The position numbers and the translations under genes are program-made. Below, piece by piece: positions 7,264-17,029 of a stretch of DNA of 64,000 bases (position 1 is its first letter; each line of letters begins with the position of its first letter). The DNA comes from Nitrospirota bacterium (GTDB lineage: Bacteria; Nitrospirota; JACRHL01): NCBI GenBank assembly GCA_016212085.1, contig JACRHL010000009.1, forward strand, positions 32,572 to 96,571, read 5' to 3'. Below the pieces are notes generated by a model. It saw only the letters and a program-made list of their open reading frames with translations, was not told the DNA's origin and ran no database searches.

Positions 7264-8499
7264 TCACCCCCGCGCCAGGATGTGGCGCGCCGCCCCCAGG
7301 GCGTGGCCGGTGACGAAGCGCACGAAGTTGTCCCCCGCCAGGGGGCCGATGGCGTACAGGCCGGACGGCCCCAGGCGGAAGGTGAGCGGGTCCGGCGCGG
7401 CGCCGGGGGGCAGCACGCCGGCCACGCAGCCCAGGTCCGGATCGGAGCCGATCAGCACCGCCACCGTGGCCACCCGCACCGTGCCCGCGCCGTGGGGACC
7501 GGTCAGGGCGCAGGTGCCGTCGGCGCCCACGGCGGTCAGGCGGGTGCCGGCCAGCGGCACGTAGCCCGCCTCGCCGGGCCCCGCCATGGCCCGGGCCAGC
7601 CAGTGATATTCCGGGTACAGGGCCGGGTCCAGCCGCGCCATGGCGGTGGCGGCGGGGTCGTCCACGAAGGCGTGCACCACGGCGCGCCCGGCCTGGCGCG
7701 CCGCCAGGATGCCGTCGGCGGCGCTCAGCCCCGCCCCCGCCACCAGCACGGGCCCGTCCCCGGCCGCGCAGTCCCCGGCGCGATGGCTCACCAGGCCCAG
7801 ATCCTCGCCACCGATGCCCAGCCGCCGGGGACGGTCGTACATGCCCGTGGCCAGCACCAGGCGCTGGAACCGGAAGGCATGCTCCGCGCCGTCCCCGCTC
7901 CGCGCCGTCACCCGCCAGCCGCCGGGGTCCGGCTCGGCCGCGGTCACCCGCAGACCGGTGGCGAAGCGCTCGGCAAGCCCCATGTGCGTCACGTAATCGC
8001 GAAAATAATCCGCCACCAGCGCCCGCTCCAGACGCCGACCGGGGTCGATCCAGCGCCCCCCGGCGCGGCCCCAGTCGAACAGCGGCCAGCCGGGCAGCTC
8101 CATCCAGTGGCCGGGGCTCAAGGTGAGCATCCCCTCCGGCATGGCGTGCCAGCTCCCCCCCGGCGGCCCCGAGCCCAGCACCATGTGCGGCACGGCCCGG
8201 TGCGGATCGTGGCGCAGGCGGATGCAGGGGGGGCGCACGCCGCCGCCATCCGCCTGCGGGTGGTGCAGGGCGTCGAACAGGTTCGCCAGGGGGTTGTTGC
8301 CGCGCCCGCCCAGGCCGCGGCTCAAGGCCCCCAGGTCCGTCGCCAGCAGGTCGGCCACGCCGTGCAGGCGGCGCGCCAGGTCCGGGTCCGGGTGCGGACC
8401 CGCATACATGGGCCGCCAGCCGGACAGGAACAGGGACAGGCAGATGGCCGACGGCCCGTTGCCCACCACCCCCACCGCCAGGCGCCGGGGCTCATTCAT
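7264..8499 (-). CDS. FAD-dependent NAD(P)-binding oxidoreductase (OSGIN/flavin monooxygenase-like)
   Basis: A 411-aa protein with an N-terminal dinucleotide-binding strand (VGVVGNGPSAICLSLFLSG, a slightly altered GxGxxG). The second nucleotide-binding motif is VLVAGAGLSAADGI near residue 260, and an ATGMYDRPRRLG-type segment stands between them. The arrangement resembles flavin-containing monooxygenases and the OSGIN group, including the LSPGHWMELPGWP stretch. Substrate is unknown. The start ATG (8499) overlaps the stop of the PEGA lipoprotein gene by four bases, so the pair is translationally coupled. The family assignment is fairly firm, the reaction is not. Confidence 0.75.
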   Translation of the reverse strand: MNEPRRLAVGVVGNGPSAICLSLFLSGWRPMYAGPHPDPDLARRLHGVADLLATDLGALSRGLGGRGNNPLANLFDALHHPQADGGGVRPPCIRLRHDPHRAVPHMVLGSGPPGGSWHAMPEGMLTLSPGHWMELPGWPLFDWGRAGGRWIDPGRRLERALVADYFRDYVTHMGLAERFATGLRVTAAEPDPGGWRVTARSGDGAEHAFRFQRLVLATGMYDRPRRLGIGGEDLGLVSHRAGDCAAGDGPVLVAGAGLSAADGILAARQAGRAVVHAFVDDPAATAMARLDPALYPEYHWLARAMAGPGEAGYVPLAGTRLTAVGADGTCALTGPHGAGTVRVATVAVLIGSDPDLGCVAGVLPPGAAPDPLTFRLGPSGLYAIGPLAGDNFVRFVTGHALGAARHILARG

Positions 8500-8921
8500 C
8501 GGGGGCGCCAGGCCACGGGGCGCGGAACGGGCGCACGGGGCAGGACGCCCGCCAGCTCGTCGTTCTCCGGCGGCAGGATAACGTCCACCCGCTCCGGGTG
8601 GAGCCCGTACAGGGCACCGCTGGCCCAGTCCACCAGCAGGCCCACCCCGGTCATCACGTCCGCCCACACCCAGCGGCCCACCCGGCGCCGCAGGGTGACC
8701 TCCACCGGGTGATGGTCGCGCAGCTCCAGGCGCACGGAATGGTCCCGGCCACGGGCCACGGTGACCGTGAGCGGCGTGCTGCCCAGGCGCGCGCCGTCCA
8801 CCCGCACGGTGGCGCCGGGCGGAGTGCTGGCGATGGGCACCGCCTGCCGCGTGCCGTGGGCCAGGGTGCCGCACCCGGCCAGGCACAGCGCCCCCACGGC
8901 CACCCAGGGCATTGCCCGCAT
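8496..8921 (-). CDS. PEGA-domain lipoprotein
   Basis: A 141-aa protein. Lipoprotein signal MRAMPWVAVGALCLAGC (lipid Cys 17). A PEGA domain follows: ASTPPGATVRVDGARLGSTPLTVTVARG, then a membrane-inserting or hydrophobic segment (WADVMTGVGLLVDWASGALYGL) of the kind seen in short outer-membrane PEGA lipoproteins. Met at 8921 was chosen over an upstream start because it directly precedes the signal peptide. PEGA domains are surface or peptidoglycan-associated beta folds; the role here is unknown. It is coupled to the downstream FAD oxidoreductase through ATGA. Confidence 0.75.
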   Translation of the reverse strand: MRAMPWVAVGALCLAGCGTLAHGTRQAVPIASTPPGATVRVDGARLGSTPLTVTVARGRDHSVRLELRDHHPVEVTLRRRVGRWVWADVMTGVGLLVDWASGALYGLHPERVDVILPPENDELAGVLPRAPVPRPVAWRPR

Positions 8922-8973
8922 GACGGTCCTCCAACAAACGGCCACGGCGCGGACCGCCCGCGCCGCCAAGGGG

Positions 8974-9822
8974 TTAGGGTAGCAGCGGCCCCGCCACCGC
9001 CGCCACCCCGGTGAGAAACGCCACCAGCGCCTCCCGCCCCTGCTCCGTGGTGAGGGTGGCGATGTGTTTGCCGCCGGCGATGGTCACGAAGGTCTTGGGC
9101 TCCCCGGCCCGCTCGAACAGGGCCTGGCCGTGGCGGATGGGGATGATGTCGTCCGCGCCGCCGTGCATCACCAGCAGCGGCAGCGGCGCCAGCCCCGCGA
9201 TCAAGGGGCCGGGGCTGTAGCGCTCGGTCATGAACAGGGACAGGGGCCACTGCAACGGCCAGGTGAGGATCAGGTCACCCAGCTTCTCGCGGGTCACCGC
9301 CCGGTAGCTGGCGAAGGTGCTGTCCAGGGCCAGGGCGCGCACGCCGGCCGTGCCCTCCGTGGCCAGGGCGTGCACCGCCAGGGCGCCGCCGATGCTCTGC
9401 CCCAGCACGAACAGGTCTCCCTTGGCGTGTTCTCGGGCATATCGCAGGGCGGCGCGGGCGTCCGCGTGCGCCCCCGCCAGGGTGGGGGAACCGCCGGACA
9501 GGCCGAAGCCCCGGTAGTCGAACAGGAACACGTCGAACCCCCGCTCCGGCAGCCAGTACACGGAGCCCAGGTGCGCGGCGATGTTCTGGGCGTTGCCGTG
9601 GTAGAACAGGATGGTGCCCCGGATGGGCGGCGTGCCCTTCAGCCACCAGCCGTGCAGGGGGGTGCCGTCCAGGCTGGTGAAGCGCACGTCCTCATAGGCC
9701 AGGTGCGCCGCCGCCGGGGTGTGGCGCAGGCCCTGCTCCGGGAACAACAGCACCGCCGCGCAGCCGGAGGCGAACAATGCCGCCAGCGCCGCGCCCAGCC
9801 GTGCCCAGCTCACCGCCGCCAC
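8974..9822 (-). CDS. Alpha/beta-hydrolase lipoprotein (YfhR/BEM46-like)
   Basis: A 282-aa protein. Lipobox LFASGC (Cys 21) predicts membrane anchoring. The hydrolase fold shows the oxyanion strand LFYHGNAQNI, FLFDYRGFGLSGG, nucleophile elbow GQSIGG, the acid in HGGADDIIP and a C-terminal catalytic His in AGGKHI. This pattern matches the serine hydrolases around E. coli YfhR. Natural substrate is unknown; an esterase or peptidase acting in the periplasm is likely. It follows the DUF4105 gene by four bases and probably shares its transcript. Confidence 0.85.
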   Translation of the reverse strand: MAAVSWARLGAALAALFASGCAAVLLFPEQGLRHTPAAAHLAYEDVRFTSLDGTPLHGWWLKGTPPIRGTILFYHGNAQNIAAHLGSVYWLPERGFDVFLFDYRGFGLSGGSPTLAGAHADARAALRYAREHAKGDLFVLGQSIGGALAVHALATEGTAGVRALALDSTFASYRAVTREKLGDLILTWPLQWPLSLFMTERYSPGPLIAGLAPLPLLVMHGGADDIIPIRHGQALFERAGEPKTFVTIAGGKHIATLTTEQGREALVAFLTGVAAVAGPLLP

Positions 9823-9826
9823 GGCG

Positions 9827-11725
9827 CTACCAGTAGGCGGCCACGCTCAGCCGCCCCTCCCACACGCGGCCGAAGCGGCTGTCGCGCCCCTCCGCCTCCA
9901 GGCGCACGGCGCGGTTTTGCTCCAGGTCCAGGGATTGGCCGGCGGCCACCTCCCACACCCGGTCGCGCTCGCCGGACAGGGAGCGGAACACGGCCCCGTC
10001 CAGCCACAGGCGCAGGCCGGCGGCGGGGGCGAACAGGGTTCCAAGGCGCGCGCCCGGCCCCAGGGCGTGGTCCCGCTCCAGGCGCGGGCCGTAGTGGGCG
10101 TCCACCTCGGCGAAACCGTACACCACGGCGGCGTCCCCCACGGCGGCGGCGACGCCGGGGCCGAAGTTGAAGCGCGCCGTGCCGCACCCCACGCACTCCC
10201 CCGCCCGCCCGGCCCGGTAGCCGGCGCTCACCTTCCAGGAACGCGGGTTGAAGAAGCCGTCCACCGGCGCCACGGACAGGATGTCGAGGGCAGTGAGCCG
10301 CTCCAGGGCCAGGCGGCCGTCGTCCGGCCGGTAGCGCAGGGCGCCGTCGAACACCCCCAACTGGGCATGGCGGTCGTAGCCCGGCAGCGGATCCAGCAGG
10401 TCGTGATAGGCGGCCCGGTAGCCCAATTCCACGAAGCCGTGGCCGTGGCGCGTGCCCATCGCGGCGATGGCGCGCTGGGTGCCGTGGCCCTGCTCCGGCC
10501 GCACCGCCGGGGGCGGCACGTCGGTGGACGGGTCGGCGCCGCCCAGGGCGCTGCGCGCCAGCAGCACTTGGTGGCGGCGGGCCTTCAGGATGGCCGCGTC
10601 GCCACTCCGGTCCGCCTCCAGGTAGAGCAGGTAGTCGTGGGCCAGGTCCAGCACCGCCGCGTCGGGGGCCACCGGTTCCCCGGTGCCGACCGCCAGGGAG
10701 CGGGCCGCCGCCACCCGCGCCCGGGGCAGACCCGCCTCCCGGTGGCGGATCACCGTGCCCCGCGCCGGGCGGAAGCGCACGTCCGCCACCAGTCCCGGCG
10801 CGGCGGTGACCCCGCGCAGGGTGTCGGTGGGCACGGTCCAGTGGCGGAAGCCGCTGGTCAGGTCCAGCTTCGGCCGCGCCACCTCCAGCAGCGACAGCAG
10901 GTGGTAGGAGCAGTTCTCCCTCAAGAAGAAATAATCGAAATAGGTGGGCCCCAGCTCCCAGGCGTGGCGCAGCATGCGGTCGATCTCGCCCGGCTCCAGG
11001 GTGAGCCGATACTCCCAGATGTCGCGGTTCTCCAGTTCCGCGTAGGACTGCACCTTGGCGTAATAGGGCAGGATGGTGAAGCGGCCGGGAAAGAACCCCA
11101 ACAACCCCTTGGCGGCATACAGCGGCCCCTCGTCCTCCGGCACCAGGGCGGCGTAGTTGAGGGCGTAGTCGAGCAGTTGCGGCTTGTCCGGGTTGTCGAG
11201 CCGCAGGAAGGTGTGGCCGAACATGGAGGGGGGGCTGTTCAGGTAGGCGGCGGGGTAGACCAGCACCACCCCCGTGGCGTTCAGCCCCTTCAGCCACGCC
11301 TCCAGGCGCTCGCACGGCTGCTCCGGCAGGCGCTCCGGATCGAACGCCAGTTGCGCCTTGAGCCAGCGGTAACGGGCGTTGAAGCGGCATTGGGGGTGCT
11401 GGCCGGCGGCGGGATCGACTGGGGGCTGGAAGAACGCGGCCAGGGTGGCGTCCAGCTCCGCCGCCGGATCGGTCTTGCCGCCGGGCGCCAGGAAGAAGTC
11501 CCGCCCGTCCACGTCGCTCACCAGCGGGCGCAGGCGCCCGGGGCGGTCGTGCAGCAGCAGGCGCCACATGCGCCCCTCGGCCAGATGGGCGGCGCGGGCG
11601 CGTTCGCTCAGCTCGGCCCGGTACGCGGCGTCCCCCGCCGCCCTCGCGGGGGACGGGGCGGCCACGGTCAGCCCCAGCAGCAGGAGCGCCACGGCCAGGG
11701 CGCGGATGGAAAGCGGGGCTGGCAA
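9827..11725 (-). CDS. DUF4105 (Lnb N-terminal) periplasmic/outer-membrane protein
   Basis: About 632 aa. The first half carries the DUF4105/Lnb domain: SPPSMFGHTFLRL, DYALNYAA, then YFDYFFLRENCSYHLLSLLE with its conserved Cys and His. The second half reads like a beta-rich C-terminal domain, ending in a barrel-type aromatic residue (..LSVAAYW). The start is uncertain. An ATG at 11776 is in frame, but it lies within the hairpin of the terminator for the upstream gene. TTG at 11725 lies just after that hairpin and begins a clean signal peptide, MPAPLSIRALAVALLLLGLTV..ARA. DUF4105 genes are often found next to DUF3015 genes, as here. Function not established. Confidence 0.8.
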   Translation of the reverse strand: MPAPLSIRALAVALLLLGLTVAAPSPARAAGDAAYRAELSERARAAHLAEGRMWRLLLHDRPGRLRPLVSDVDGRDFFLAPGGKTDPAAELDATLAAFFQPPVDPAAGQHPQCRFNARYRWLKAQLAFDPERLPEQPCERLEAWLKGLNATGVVLVYPAAYLNSPPSMFGHTFLRLDNPDKPQLLDYALNYAALVPEDEGPLYAAKGLLGFFPGRFTILPYYAKVQSYAELENRDIWEYRLTLEPGEIDRMLRHAWELGPTYFDYFFLRENCSYHLLSLLEVARPKLDLTSGFRHWTVPTDTLRGVTAAPGLVADVRFRPARGTVIRHREAGLPRARVAAARSLAVGTGEPVAPDAAVLDLAHDYLLYLEADRSGDAAILKARRHQVLLARSALGGADPSTDVPPPAVRPEQGHGTQRAIAAMGTRHGHGFVELGYRAAYHDLLDPLPGYDRHAQLGVFDGALRYRPDDGRLALERLTALDILSVAPVDGFFNPRSWKVSAGYRAGRAGECVGCGTARFNFGPGVAAAVGDAAVVYGFAEVDAHYGPRLERDHALGPGARLGTLFAPAAGLRLWLDGAVFRSLSGERDRVWEVAAGQSLDLEQNRAVRLEAEGRDSRFGRVWEGRLSVAAYW

Positions 11726-11731
11726 CGGGAA

Positions 11732-11774
11732 CAAAAAAAGGGGGCGCGGTCCCCTGCCGGAAAACCGCGCCCCC
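11732..11774 (-). terminator. Rho-independent terminator of the DUF3015 gene
   Basis: On the minus strand the stem GGGGGCGCGG / CCGCGCCCCC is followed by seven T residues. It lies 24 bases after the DUF3015 stop codon and just before the likely start of the DUF4105 gene. Confidence 0.85.
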
Positions 11775-11797
11775 ATGATGGCGACAGGCCCGCCCGG

Positions 11798-12286
11798 TTA
11801 CGACGCGTAGCGCGCCAGGGCCGGGTCGGCGGCCAGGGCCGCGTTCAGGTTGGCCAGGAGCGCGGCGGCGTCGGTGTCGGCGCCCGCCAGGGTGGCGAAC
11901 TCCGCCTGGGTCAGCCGCGCCAGGGCGGCACGGTCGGCCTCGGCCACGCCCATCAGGCTGGCCAGGGCGTCCAGGTACTCGCCCCCGCCCTGGGCCATGT
12001 CCATCTTGATGTACTCGAGGTTGGCCTCGGCGTACAGGGCCTTCTCGTGCTCGTTCATCACCACGCCGTCCTGCTCGCAGCCCAGGGTACCGGTGGAGAT
12101 GCCGAACACCTGATTGGCGAAGGTGCCGTTGGTGGTGACGGCCAAGGTCTGCGGCAGCACGCCGCGCTGGCCGTCGAAGATCATGGCGCCCACGCCGCAG
12201 CCGGCGCCGCTGGCATCGGCGAAGGCGTTGGCGGCGGGCAGCGCCGCGAAGGCCGCGATGGCGGCCGTCAGAACATACTTCCTCAT
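11798..12286 (-). CDS. DUF3015 family periplasmic protein
   Basis: A 162-aa protein with a signal peptide (MRKYVLTAAIAAFAALPAANAFA). The mature part begins ASGAGCGVGAMIFDGQ and contains QTLAVTTNGTFANQVFGISTGTLGC and VVMNEHEKALYAEANLEYIKMDMAQGGGEYL, the signature stretches of DUF3015. Two Cys in the N-terminal half may form a disulfide. GGGAGGGA precedes the ATG at good spacing and fixes the start. Function unknown; it is often paired with DUF4105, which lies downstream here behind a terminator. Confidence 0.88.
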   Translation of the reverse strand: MRKYVLTAAIAAFAALPAANAFADASGAGCGVGAMIFDGQRGVLPQTLAVTTNGTFANQVFGISTGTLGCEQDGVVMNEHEKALYAEANLEYIKMDMAQGGGEYLDALASLMGVAEADRAALARLTQAEFATLAGADTDAAALLANLNAALAADPALARYAS

Positions 12287-12415
12287 GCCCCGTCCCTCCC
12301 TAACAACTATGTTGATGCGCGCCGCCCGGCGGCAGTCGTCGCGGGCGGGGCGCGGTCCCATTAGAGGGGGGCGCGGCCCGCCGTGTCAATCGGCCGTGGC
12401 GTCCCCGGCCCTCGC

Positions 12416-13570
12416 CTAGCCCTCCAGCATCACCATCTCGGGCAGGGGGAAGCCGTTGAAGGTGCTGGCGTAGCAGATGGTGTAGGCACCGGCGTTGGGG
12501 ATGTAGGCCAGGTCGCCCGCCTGCAGGTCCTGGGGCAGCATTTTTTCCTGGAACAGCACGTCCGCCGTGTCGCAGGAGGGGCCGGCCACGGTCATGGGGG
12601 CCAGCGGGCCGGTGCGGTCCGTGAACACCTCGTAGTCGAAATGCTCCAGGGTTTCGGTGAGGCCGGTGAAGGCGCCCACGTCCAGGTAGATCCAGCGGCG
12701 CCCCTTGCGGGTGGCGGTGCCCACCACGCGGGTGACCATCCAGCAGGAATCCCCCGCCAGGTAGCGGCCCGGCTCGGCGATCACCCGCACCTTGTCGGGC
12801 AGGGTGCCCAGGGCACGGTCGACGGTGCGGCCGATCTCCTCGATGGTGGGCATGGGCCGGGTGTGCTGGATGGGGAAGCCGCCGCCCAGGTTGAGCAGGG
12901 TGGGGGTGATGCCCGCCGCCTCCATCCTGGCGAAGATCAGCCGCGCCCCCTCGATGCCCGTGTGCCAGTTGTCCAGGTTGCGGCACTGGGAGCCCACGTG
13001 AAAGGTGAGGCCGGTGAGCCCCAGGCGGTGCCGGGCGCAGTATTCGATGATCTCCAGCGCCTCGGCGGTGGAGGCCCCGAACTTGCCGGTGAGCGGCCAG
13101 TCCGACCCGGTGTTGGAGGTTTCCAGGCGCAGGTAGAACCGGATGTCGCGGCTGACGGTGCCGATCTTCTCGATCTCGTCCAGGTCGTCCACCGCCATGG
13201 TGGTCACGCCGCGCTTGAACGCCTCGGCGATGGCCGCCCTGGGCTTGATGGGGTTGCTGAAGATCACCCCGGCGGGGTCCACCCCCACGCGCTGCAACTG
13301 GTCCAGCTCGTGGATGGACGCCACCTCGAAGTTCACCCCCTTGGCCGCCAGGTGCCGGAGCACGCGCAGGTCGGGGTTGGCCTTCATGGCGTAGTACGGC
13401 GCCACCCTGGGCAGCGCGGCCCTGAAACGCTCCAGCTTGCGGGAGATCACCGCCAGGTCGCACAACAGGTAGGGGGTGTTGCCCGTATACGCCGCCGCGT
13501 GGGTGCGCACCCGTTCCCACAGGATGGGCGGGGCCTCATAGGCCCCCTGCATGCCGGACAAGAATGGCAT
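12416..13570 (-). CDS. Type III PLP-dependent decarboxylase (ornithine/diaminopimelate/arginine decarboxylase fold)
   Basis: A 384-aa alanine-racemase-fold enzyme. PLP lysine is in YYAMKANPD (Lys63). HVGSQCRN, LNLGGGFP (phosphate loop) and AEPGRYLAGD follow, and the C-terminal GPSCDTADVLF carries the Cys-Asp pair used by eukaryotic-type ornithine decarboxylases. Ornithine decarboxylation to putrescine is the most likely reaction, but lysine or another diamino acid cannot be excluded. The start is fixed by AAGGAGGT eight bases before the ATG at 13570. An in-frame TTG at 13588 lies upstream of that site and is not used. It lies downstream of ilvD on the same strand. Confidence 0.85.
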   Translation of the reverse strand: MPFLSGMQGAYEAPPILWERVRTHAAAYTGNTPYLLCDLAVISRKLERFRAALPRVAPYYAMKANPDLRVLRHLAAKGVNFEVASIHELDQLQRVGVDPAGVIFSNPIKPRAAIAEAFKRGVTTMAVDDLDEIEKIGTVSRDIRFYLRLETSNTGSDWPLTGKFGASTAEALEIIEYCARHRLGLTGLTFHVGSQCRNLDNWHTGIEGARLIFARMEAAGITPTLLNLGGGFPIQHTRPMPTIEEIGRTVDRALGTLPDKVRVIAEPGRYLAGDSCWMVTRVVGTATRKGRRWIYLDVGAFTGLTETLEHFDYEVFTDRTGPLAPMTVAGPSCDTADVLFQEKMLPQDLQAGDLAYIPNAGAYTICYASTFNGFPLPEMVMLEG

Positions 13571-13618
13571 CCGCGACCTCCTTATCAAAATGGCGCCGCG
13601 CCGCCGCGCGGCCGCCGG

Positions 13619-15292
13619 CTATTCCAGAACGGCGCCCCGCGAGGCGTTGGTGACGAAGCGCTGGTAACGGCCCAGCCAGCCGCCCCGCACCTTGGGCTGC
13701 GGGGCCTTCCACGCGGCCCTGCGCGCCTGAAGCTCCAGGTCGGGAAGGTCCACCAGCAGGGTGCGCGCGGCCAGGTCGATGCGGATGGTGTCGCCATCCT
13801 TCAGCAGGGCGATGGGACCGCCCTCCGCCGCCTCCGGCGACACGTGGCCGATGCAGCCGCCGCGGGTGGCGCCGGAAAAGCGCCCGTCGGTGATGAGGGC
13901 CACGCTCTCGCCCAGCCCCATGCCCATGATGGCGCTGGTGGGCGCCAGCATCTCCTGCATGCCGGGGCCGCCCTTGGGGCCCTCGTAGCGGATCACCACC
14001 ACGTGGCCGGGGCGCACGGCCCCCGCCAGGATGCCCGCCATGGCCGCCTCCTGCGAGTCGTAGCAGATGGCCGTTCCGGAGAAGCGGTGCATGGATTCGG
14101 CCACGGCGGCGGTCTTGATCACCGCGCCCTGGGGCGCCAGGTTGCCGAACAGGACGGCCAGCCCCCCGGTTTCGGAGAACGGCTGGTCGGCGCTGTGGAT
14201 CACCAGCTTGTTGGTAATCTCGGCGCCGGCGATGTTGTCGCCCAGGGTCTTGCCGGTGACGGTCATGCACTCGGTGTGCAGGGCGTCCGGGTTGCGCTTC
14301 AGCACCTCGTGCATGATGGCGGGGATGCCGCCGGCCTTGCCCACGTCCTCGATGTGCACGGACGACAGGGCCGGCGACACCTTGCACAGGTGCGCCACCT
14401 TGGCCGACAGCTCGTTGATGCGCGCCAGGGGATACTCCATCCCCGCCTCGTGGGCGATGGCCAGGGTGTGTAGCACCGTGTTGGTGGAGCCGCCCATGGC
14501 CATGTCGAGCACGAAGGCATTGTCGATGGCGCGCCGGTCCACCAGCTGGCGCATGGTGGGGCCGCCGGCCTGGGCCAGCGCCACGATGCGGCGCGCCGCC
14601 TGGCGCACCAGATCGCGGCGCGCGGTGGAGGTGGCCAGCAGGGTGCCGTTGCCGGGCAGGGCGATGCCCATGGCCTCCATGAGGCAGTTCATGGAATTGG
14701 CGGTGAACATGCCGGAGCACGAGCCGCAGGTGGGGCAGGCCTTGTCCTCGATCTCCTTGAGGCGCTCCGCGTCGATCCTGCCGGCCTTGAACTGGCCCAC
14801 CGCCTCGAAGGCCGAGGCCAGGTCCACCGGGGTGCCGTCGGCCAGGGTGCCCGACTCCATGGCGCCGCCGGACACGAAGATGGTGGGCACGTCCACCCGC
14901 AGGGCGCCCATGATCATGCCCGGCACGATCTTGTCGCAGTTGGGGATGCAGATCATGGCGTCGAGCTTGTGGGCCAGCATGACCGTCTCCACGCAGTCGG
15001 CGATCAGCTCGCGGCTGGGCAGGGAGTAGAGCATGCCCGAGTGGCCCATGGCGATGCCGTCGTCCACGCCGATGGTGTTGAACTCGAACGGCACGCCGCC
15101 GGCGGCCCTGATCTCCTCCTTGACGATGCGCCCGAACTCCTGGAGGTGCACGTGGCCGGGGATGATGTCGATGTAGGAGTTGCAGACGCCGATGAACGGC
15201 TTGCCCATGTCGGCGTCGGTCAGGCCGCAGGCCTTGAGCAGGGAACGGTGCGGGGCGCGCTCGAAGCCGGATTTGATCTCGTTGCTGCGCAT
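13619..15292 (-). CDS. ilvD: Dihydroxy-acid dehydratase
   Basis: A 557-aa enzyme that dehydrates 2,3-dihydroxy-acids in isoleucine/valine synthesis. The Fe-S cluster Cys residues are in [25 protein letters not shown] and [18 protein letters not shown]. The C-terminal [19 protein letters not shown] motif is complete. The length matches the family exactly when started at ATG 15292, preceded by GAGAGGCG. No other ilv gene adjoins. A strong hairpin separates it from the upstream pyrophosphatase gene. Confidence 0.96.
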   Translation of the reverse strand: MRSNEIKSGFERAPHRSLLKACGLTDADMGKPFIGVCNSYIDIIPGHVHLQEFGRIVKEEIRAAGGVPFEFNTIGVDDGIAMGHSGMLYSLPSRELIADCVETVMLAHKLDAMICIPNCDKIVPGMIMGALRVDVPTIFVSGGAMESGTLADGTPVDLASAFEAVGQFKAGRIDAERLKEIEDKACPTCGSCSGMFTANSMNCLMEAMGIALPGNGTLLATSTARRDLVRQAARRIVALAQAGGPTMRQLVDRRAIDNAFVLDMAMGGSTNTVLHTLAIAHEAGMEYPLARINELSAKVAHLCKVSPALSSVHIEDVGKAGGIPAIMHEVLKRNPDALHTECMTVTGKTLGDNIAGAEITNKLVIHSADQPFSETGGLAVLFGNLAPQGAVIKTAAVAESMHRFSGTAICYDSQEAAMAGILAGAVRPGHVVVIRYEGPKGGPGMQEMLAPTSAIMGMGLGESVALITDGRFSGATRGGCIGHVSPEAAEGGPIALLKDGDTIRIDLAARTLLVDLPDLELQARRAAWKAPQPKVRGGWLGRYQRFVTNASRGAVLE

Positions 15293-15341
15293 GGGATTCG
15301 CCTCTCGTGTCGCCCCGCGAAGGGGGGCCGTCAAACGCAAA

Positions 15342-15368
15342 GGGGCGGGGGCTGTGCGCCCCCGCCCC
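15342..15368 (-). terminator. Hairpin between ppa and ilvD, likely ppa terminator
   Basis: An 11-bp perfect stem GGGGCGGGGGC / GCCCCCGCCCC with a 5-base loop lies between the ppa stop and the ilvD start. On the minus strand it is followed by TTTGCGTTTG, a weak T-run. Attenuation rather than full termination is possible. Confidence 0.6.
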
Positions 15369-15407
15369 GCTGCCGGCCGCGTGGGCGGCCCTGGGTTTCG
15401 GGGCCGG

Positions 15408-15935
15408 TCAGCCCTGGTTCTTGTAGCGCGCGATGCACTCGCGGATGATGCGCTTGGCCTCGTCGGCGTTGCCCCACCCCTTGGTGTCGACCTTCTTGTT
15501 CTCCAGATCCTTGTAGACCTGGAAGAAGTGTTCGATCTCCTTGAGGATGTGCGGCTTGATGCCGGACATGTCGGTCACCCCCGCGAAGCGCGGATCGTCC
15601 ACCGGCACGCACAGGATCTTCTCGTCGTTGTCGCCACCGTCCACCATGTACAGCAGGCCGACCGGGCGGGCGGCGATGACGCAGCCGGGGAAGGTGGGCC
15701 AGCTGGTGACCACCATGGCGTCCAGCGGGTCGCCATCCTCGCCCAGGGTCTGGTTGAGGTAGCCGTACTCGGTGGGGTAGTGCACCGCGCTGTACAGCAC
15801 CCGGTCGAGCTTGAAGACCCCCAGTTCCTTGTCGTACTCGTACTTGTTGTTCGAGCCGGTGCAGATCTCGATGATGACGTTGACGTAGCTCAGGTCGCCA
15901 TTGCCGGCCGGCACGTTCTCCAGACCCATGTCCAT
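15408..15935 (-). CDS. ppa: Inorganic pyrophosphatase (family I)
   Basis: A 175-aa cytosolic enzyme that hydrolyses pyrophosphate. The family I signature DGDPLDAMV is visible with its metal-binding Asp residues. The N-terminal [38 protein letters not shown] block and the C-terminal [13 protein letters not shown] segment are as expected. Length is normal. It is transcribed away from panE, leaving a 168-base divergent region (15936-16103). Confidence 0.95.
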   Translation of the reverse strand: MDMGLENVPAGNGDLSYVNVIIEICTGSNNKYEYDKELGVFKLDRVLYSAVHYPTEYGYLNQTLGEDGDPLDAMVVTSWPTFPGCVIAARPVGLLYMVDGGDNDEKILCVPVDDPRFAGVTDMSGIKPHILKEIEHFFQVYKDLENKKVDTKGWGNADEAKRIIRECIARYKNQG

Positions 15936-16103
15936 CCCTCACAGATTGTGGGCCCCCTCGGGGGGCGCTTGGAAATCACAAGAAATAAAGCTGAATAATA
16001 TACCGTTCCACCGGCAAGGGGGGCAAGCGGCGTCACCCGGCGCGGCAAAAAAGCCGTGGCGGGAATACAATGGCCGCGGATACCATCGGCACAGGGAGGC
16101 ACC

Positions 16104-17009
16104 ATGCGCGTTCTCATCTACGGCGCCGGCGCGGTGGGTGGCTATTTCGGCGCGCGCCTCCAGGAGGGCGGCGCCGATGCGACCTTCGTCGCCCGGGGCA
16201 ACCAGCTTGCCGCCTTGCGCACGCACGGCATCCGCCTGGACAGCGTGAACGGCGCCTACAAGGCGCCGGTGCGCGCCGTGCCGCGCCTGGCGGACGCCCC
16301 GCCGGCGGACCTGGTGCTGCTGTGCGTGAAGGGGCACGACCTGCGCGCCGCCACCATCGACCTGGCCGCCAACCTGGGGCCGGACGCGGTGGTGATGCCG
16401 CTCATGAACGGCGTGGGCCACCTGGACACCCTGCGCGAGGCCCTGGGCGCCGGGCGGGTGATCGCCGCCACCGTGTTCATCGGCGCCCGCGTGGCGGAGC
16501 CGGGGGTGATCCGCCACAGCGCCGCCGGCTTCGTCCGCGCCGGCCGCGACCCGGACGGGGTCGATCCGGTGGTGACCCGCGTGGTCGATTTTCTGGATGC
16601 CCACGGCATGAACATCACCACCAGCCGCACCATCCGCCTGGACATGTGGAAGAAGCTGCTCTGGAACGTGGGCTTCAACGGCCCTTCGGCCCTCACCGGC
16701 GCCACCGTGGGCGCCATGACCCCGCTCCCCGGCATCGCCTGGCTGATCCGCGGCCTGATCGCCGAGGCGGTGCGGGCGGGCCAGGCGGAGGGCATGGCCC
16801 TGGACGACGCCCTGGTGGAGAAAACCTGCGCCCAGACCCAGGGCCTGGACGACTTCAAGACCTCCATGCTCCAGGACGTGGAGGCCGGCCGCCCCATCGA
16901 GAACGAGCCGTTCTACGGCTACCTGCTCACCCTGGCCGGGCGCCACCACATCGCACTTCCGCTGACGCGCATGCTGCACGACGCGCTGGCGCTGCGCTTC
17001 CCCGCCTGA
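16104..17009 (+). CDS. panE: 2-dehydropantoate 2-reductase (ketopantoate reductase)
   Basis: A 301-aa cytosolic NADPH-dependent enzyme of pantothenate synthesis. The N-terminal Rossmann motif is GAGAVGGYFGARL. ELVLLCVKGHD-like DLVLLCVKGHD, PLMNGVGH and the catalytic Lys region WKKLLWNVGFN are present, with the C-terminal helical domain following. AGGGAGGC stands just before the ATG. No other pan gene adjoins. Some PanE-family members act on other 2-oxoacids, so the exact substrate is assumed. Confidence 0.88.
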   Translation: MRVLIYGAGAVGGYFGARLQEGGADATFVARGNQLAALRTHGIRLDSVNGAYKAPVRAVPRLADAPPADLVLLCVKGHDLRAATIDLAANLGPDAVVMPLMNGVGHLDTLREALGAGRVIAATVFIGARVAEPGVIRHSAAGFVRAGRDPDGVDPVVTRVVDFLDAHGMNITTSRTIRLDMWKKLLWNVGFNGPSALTGATVGAMTPLPGIAWLIRGLIAEAVRAGQAEGMALDDALVEKTCAQTQGLDDFKTSMLQDVEAGRPIENEPFYGYLLTLAGRHHIALPLTRMLHDALALRFPA

Positions 17010-17029
17010 GGCAACGGCCGGCGGGCCGC

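Noticed and set aside
6196..8712. Long plus-strand open frame of 838 codons opposite mltB and the FAD oxidoreductase
   Set aside because: High GC makes antisense frames open. The frame crosses several real genes and an element, and its product is His/Gly/Arg/Pro-rich without domains.
11726..11776. ATG at 11776 as the start of the DUF4105 gene
   Set aside because: It lies at the edge of a terminator hairpin belonging to the upstream gene; TTG 11725 starts a proper signal peptide. The ATG remains possible.
9719..12364. Plus-strand open frame of 881 codons opposite the DUF4105 and DUF3015 genes
   Set aside because: Same composition artefact; it passes through a terminator hairpin and encodes no recognisable fold.
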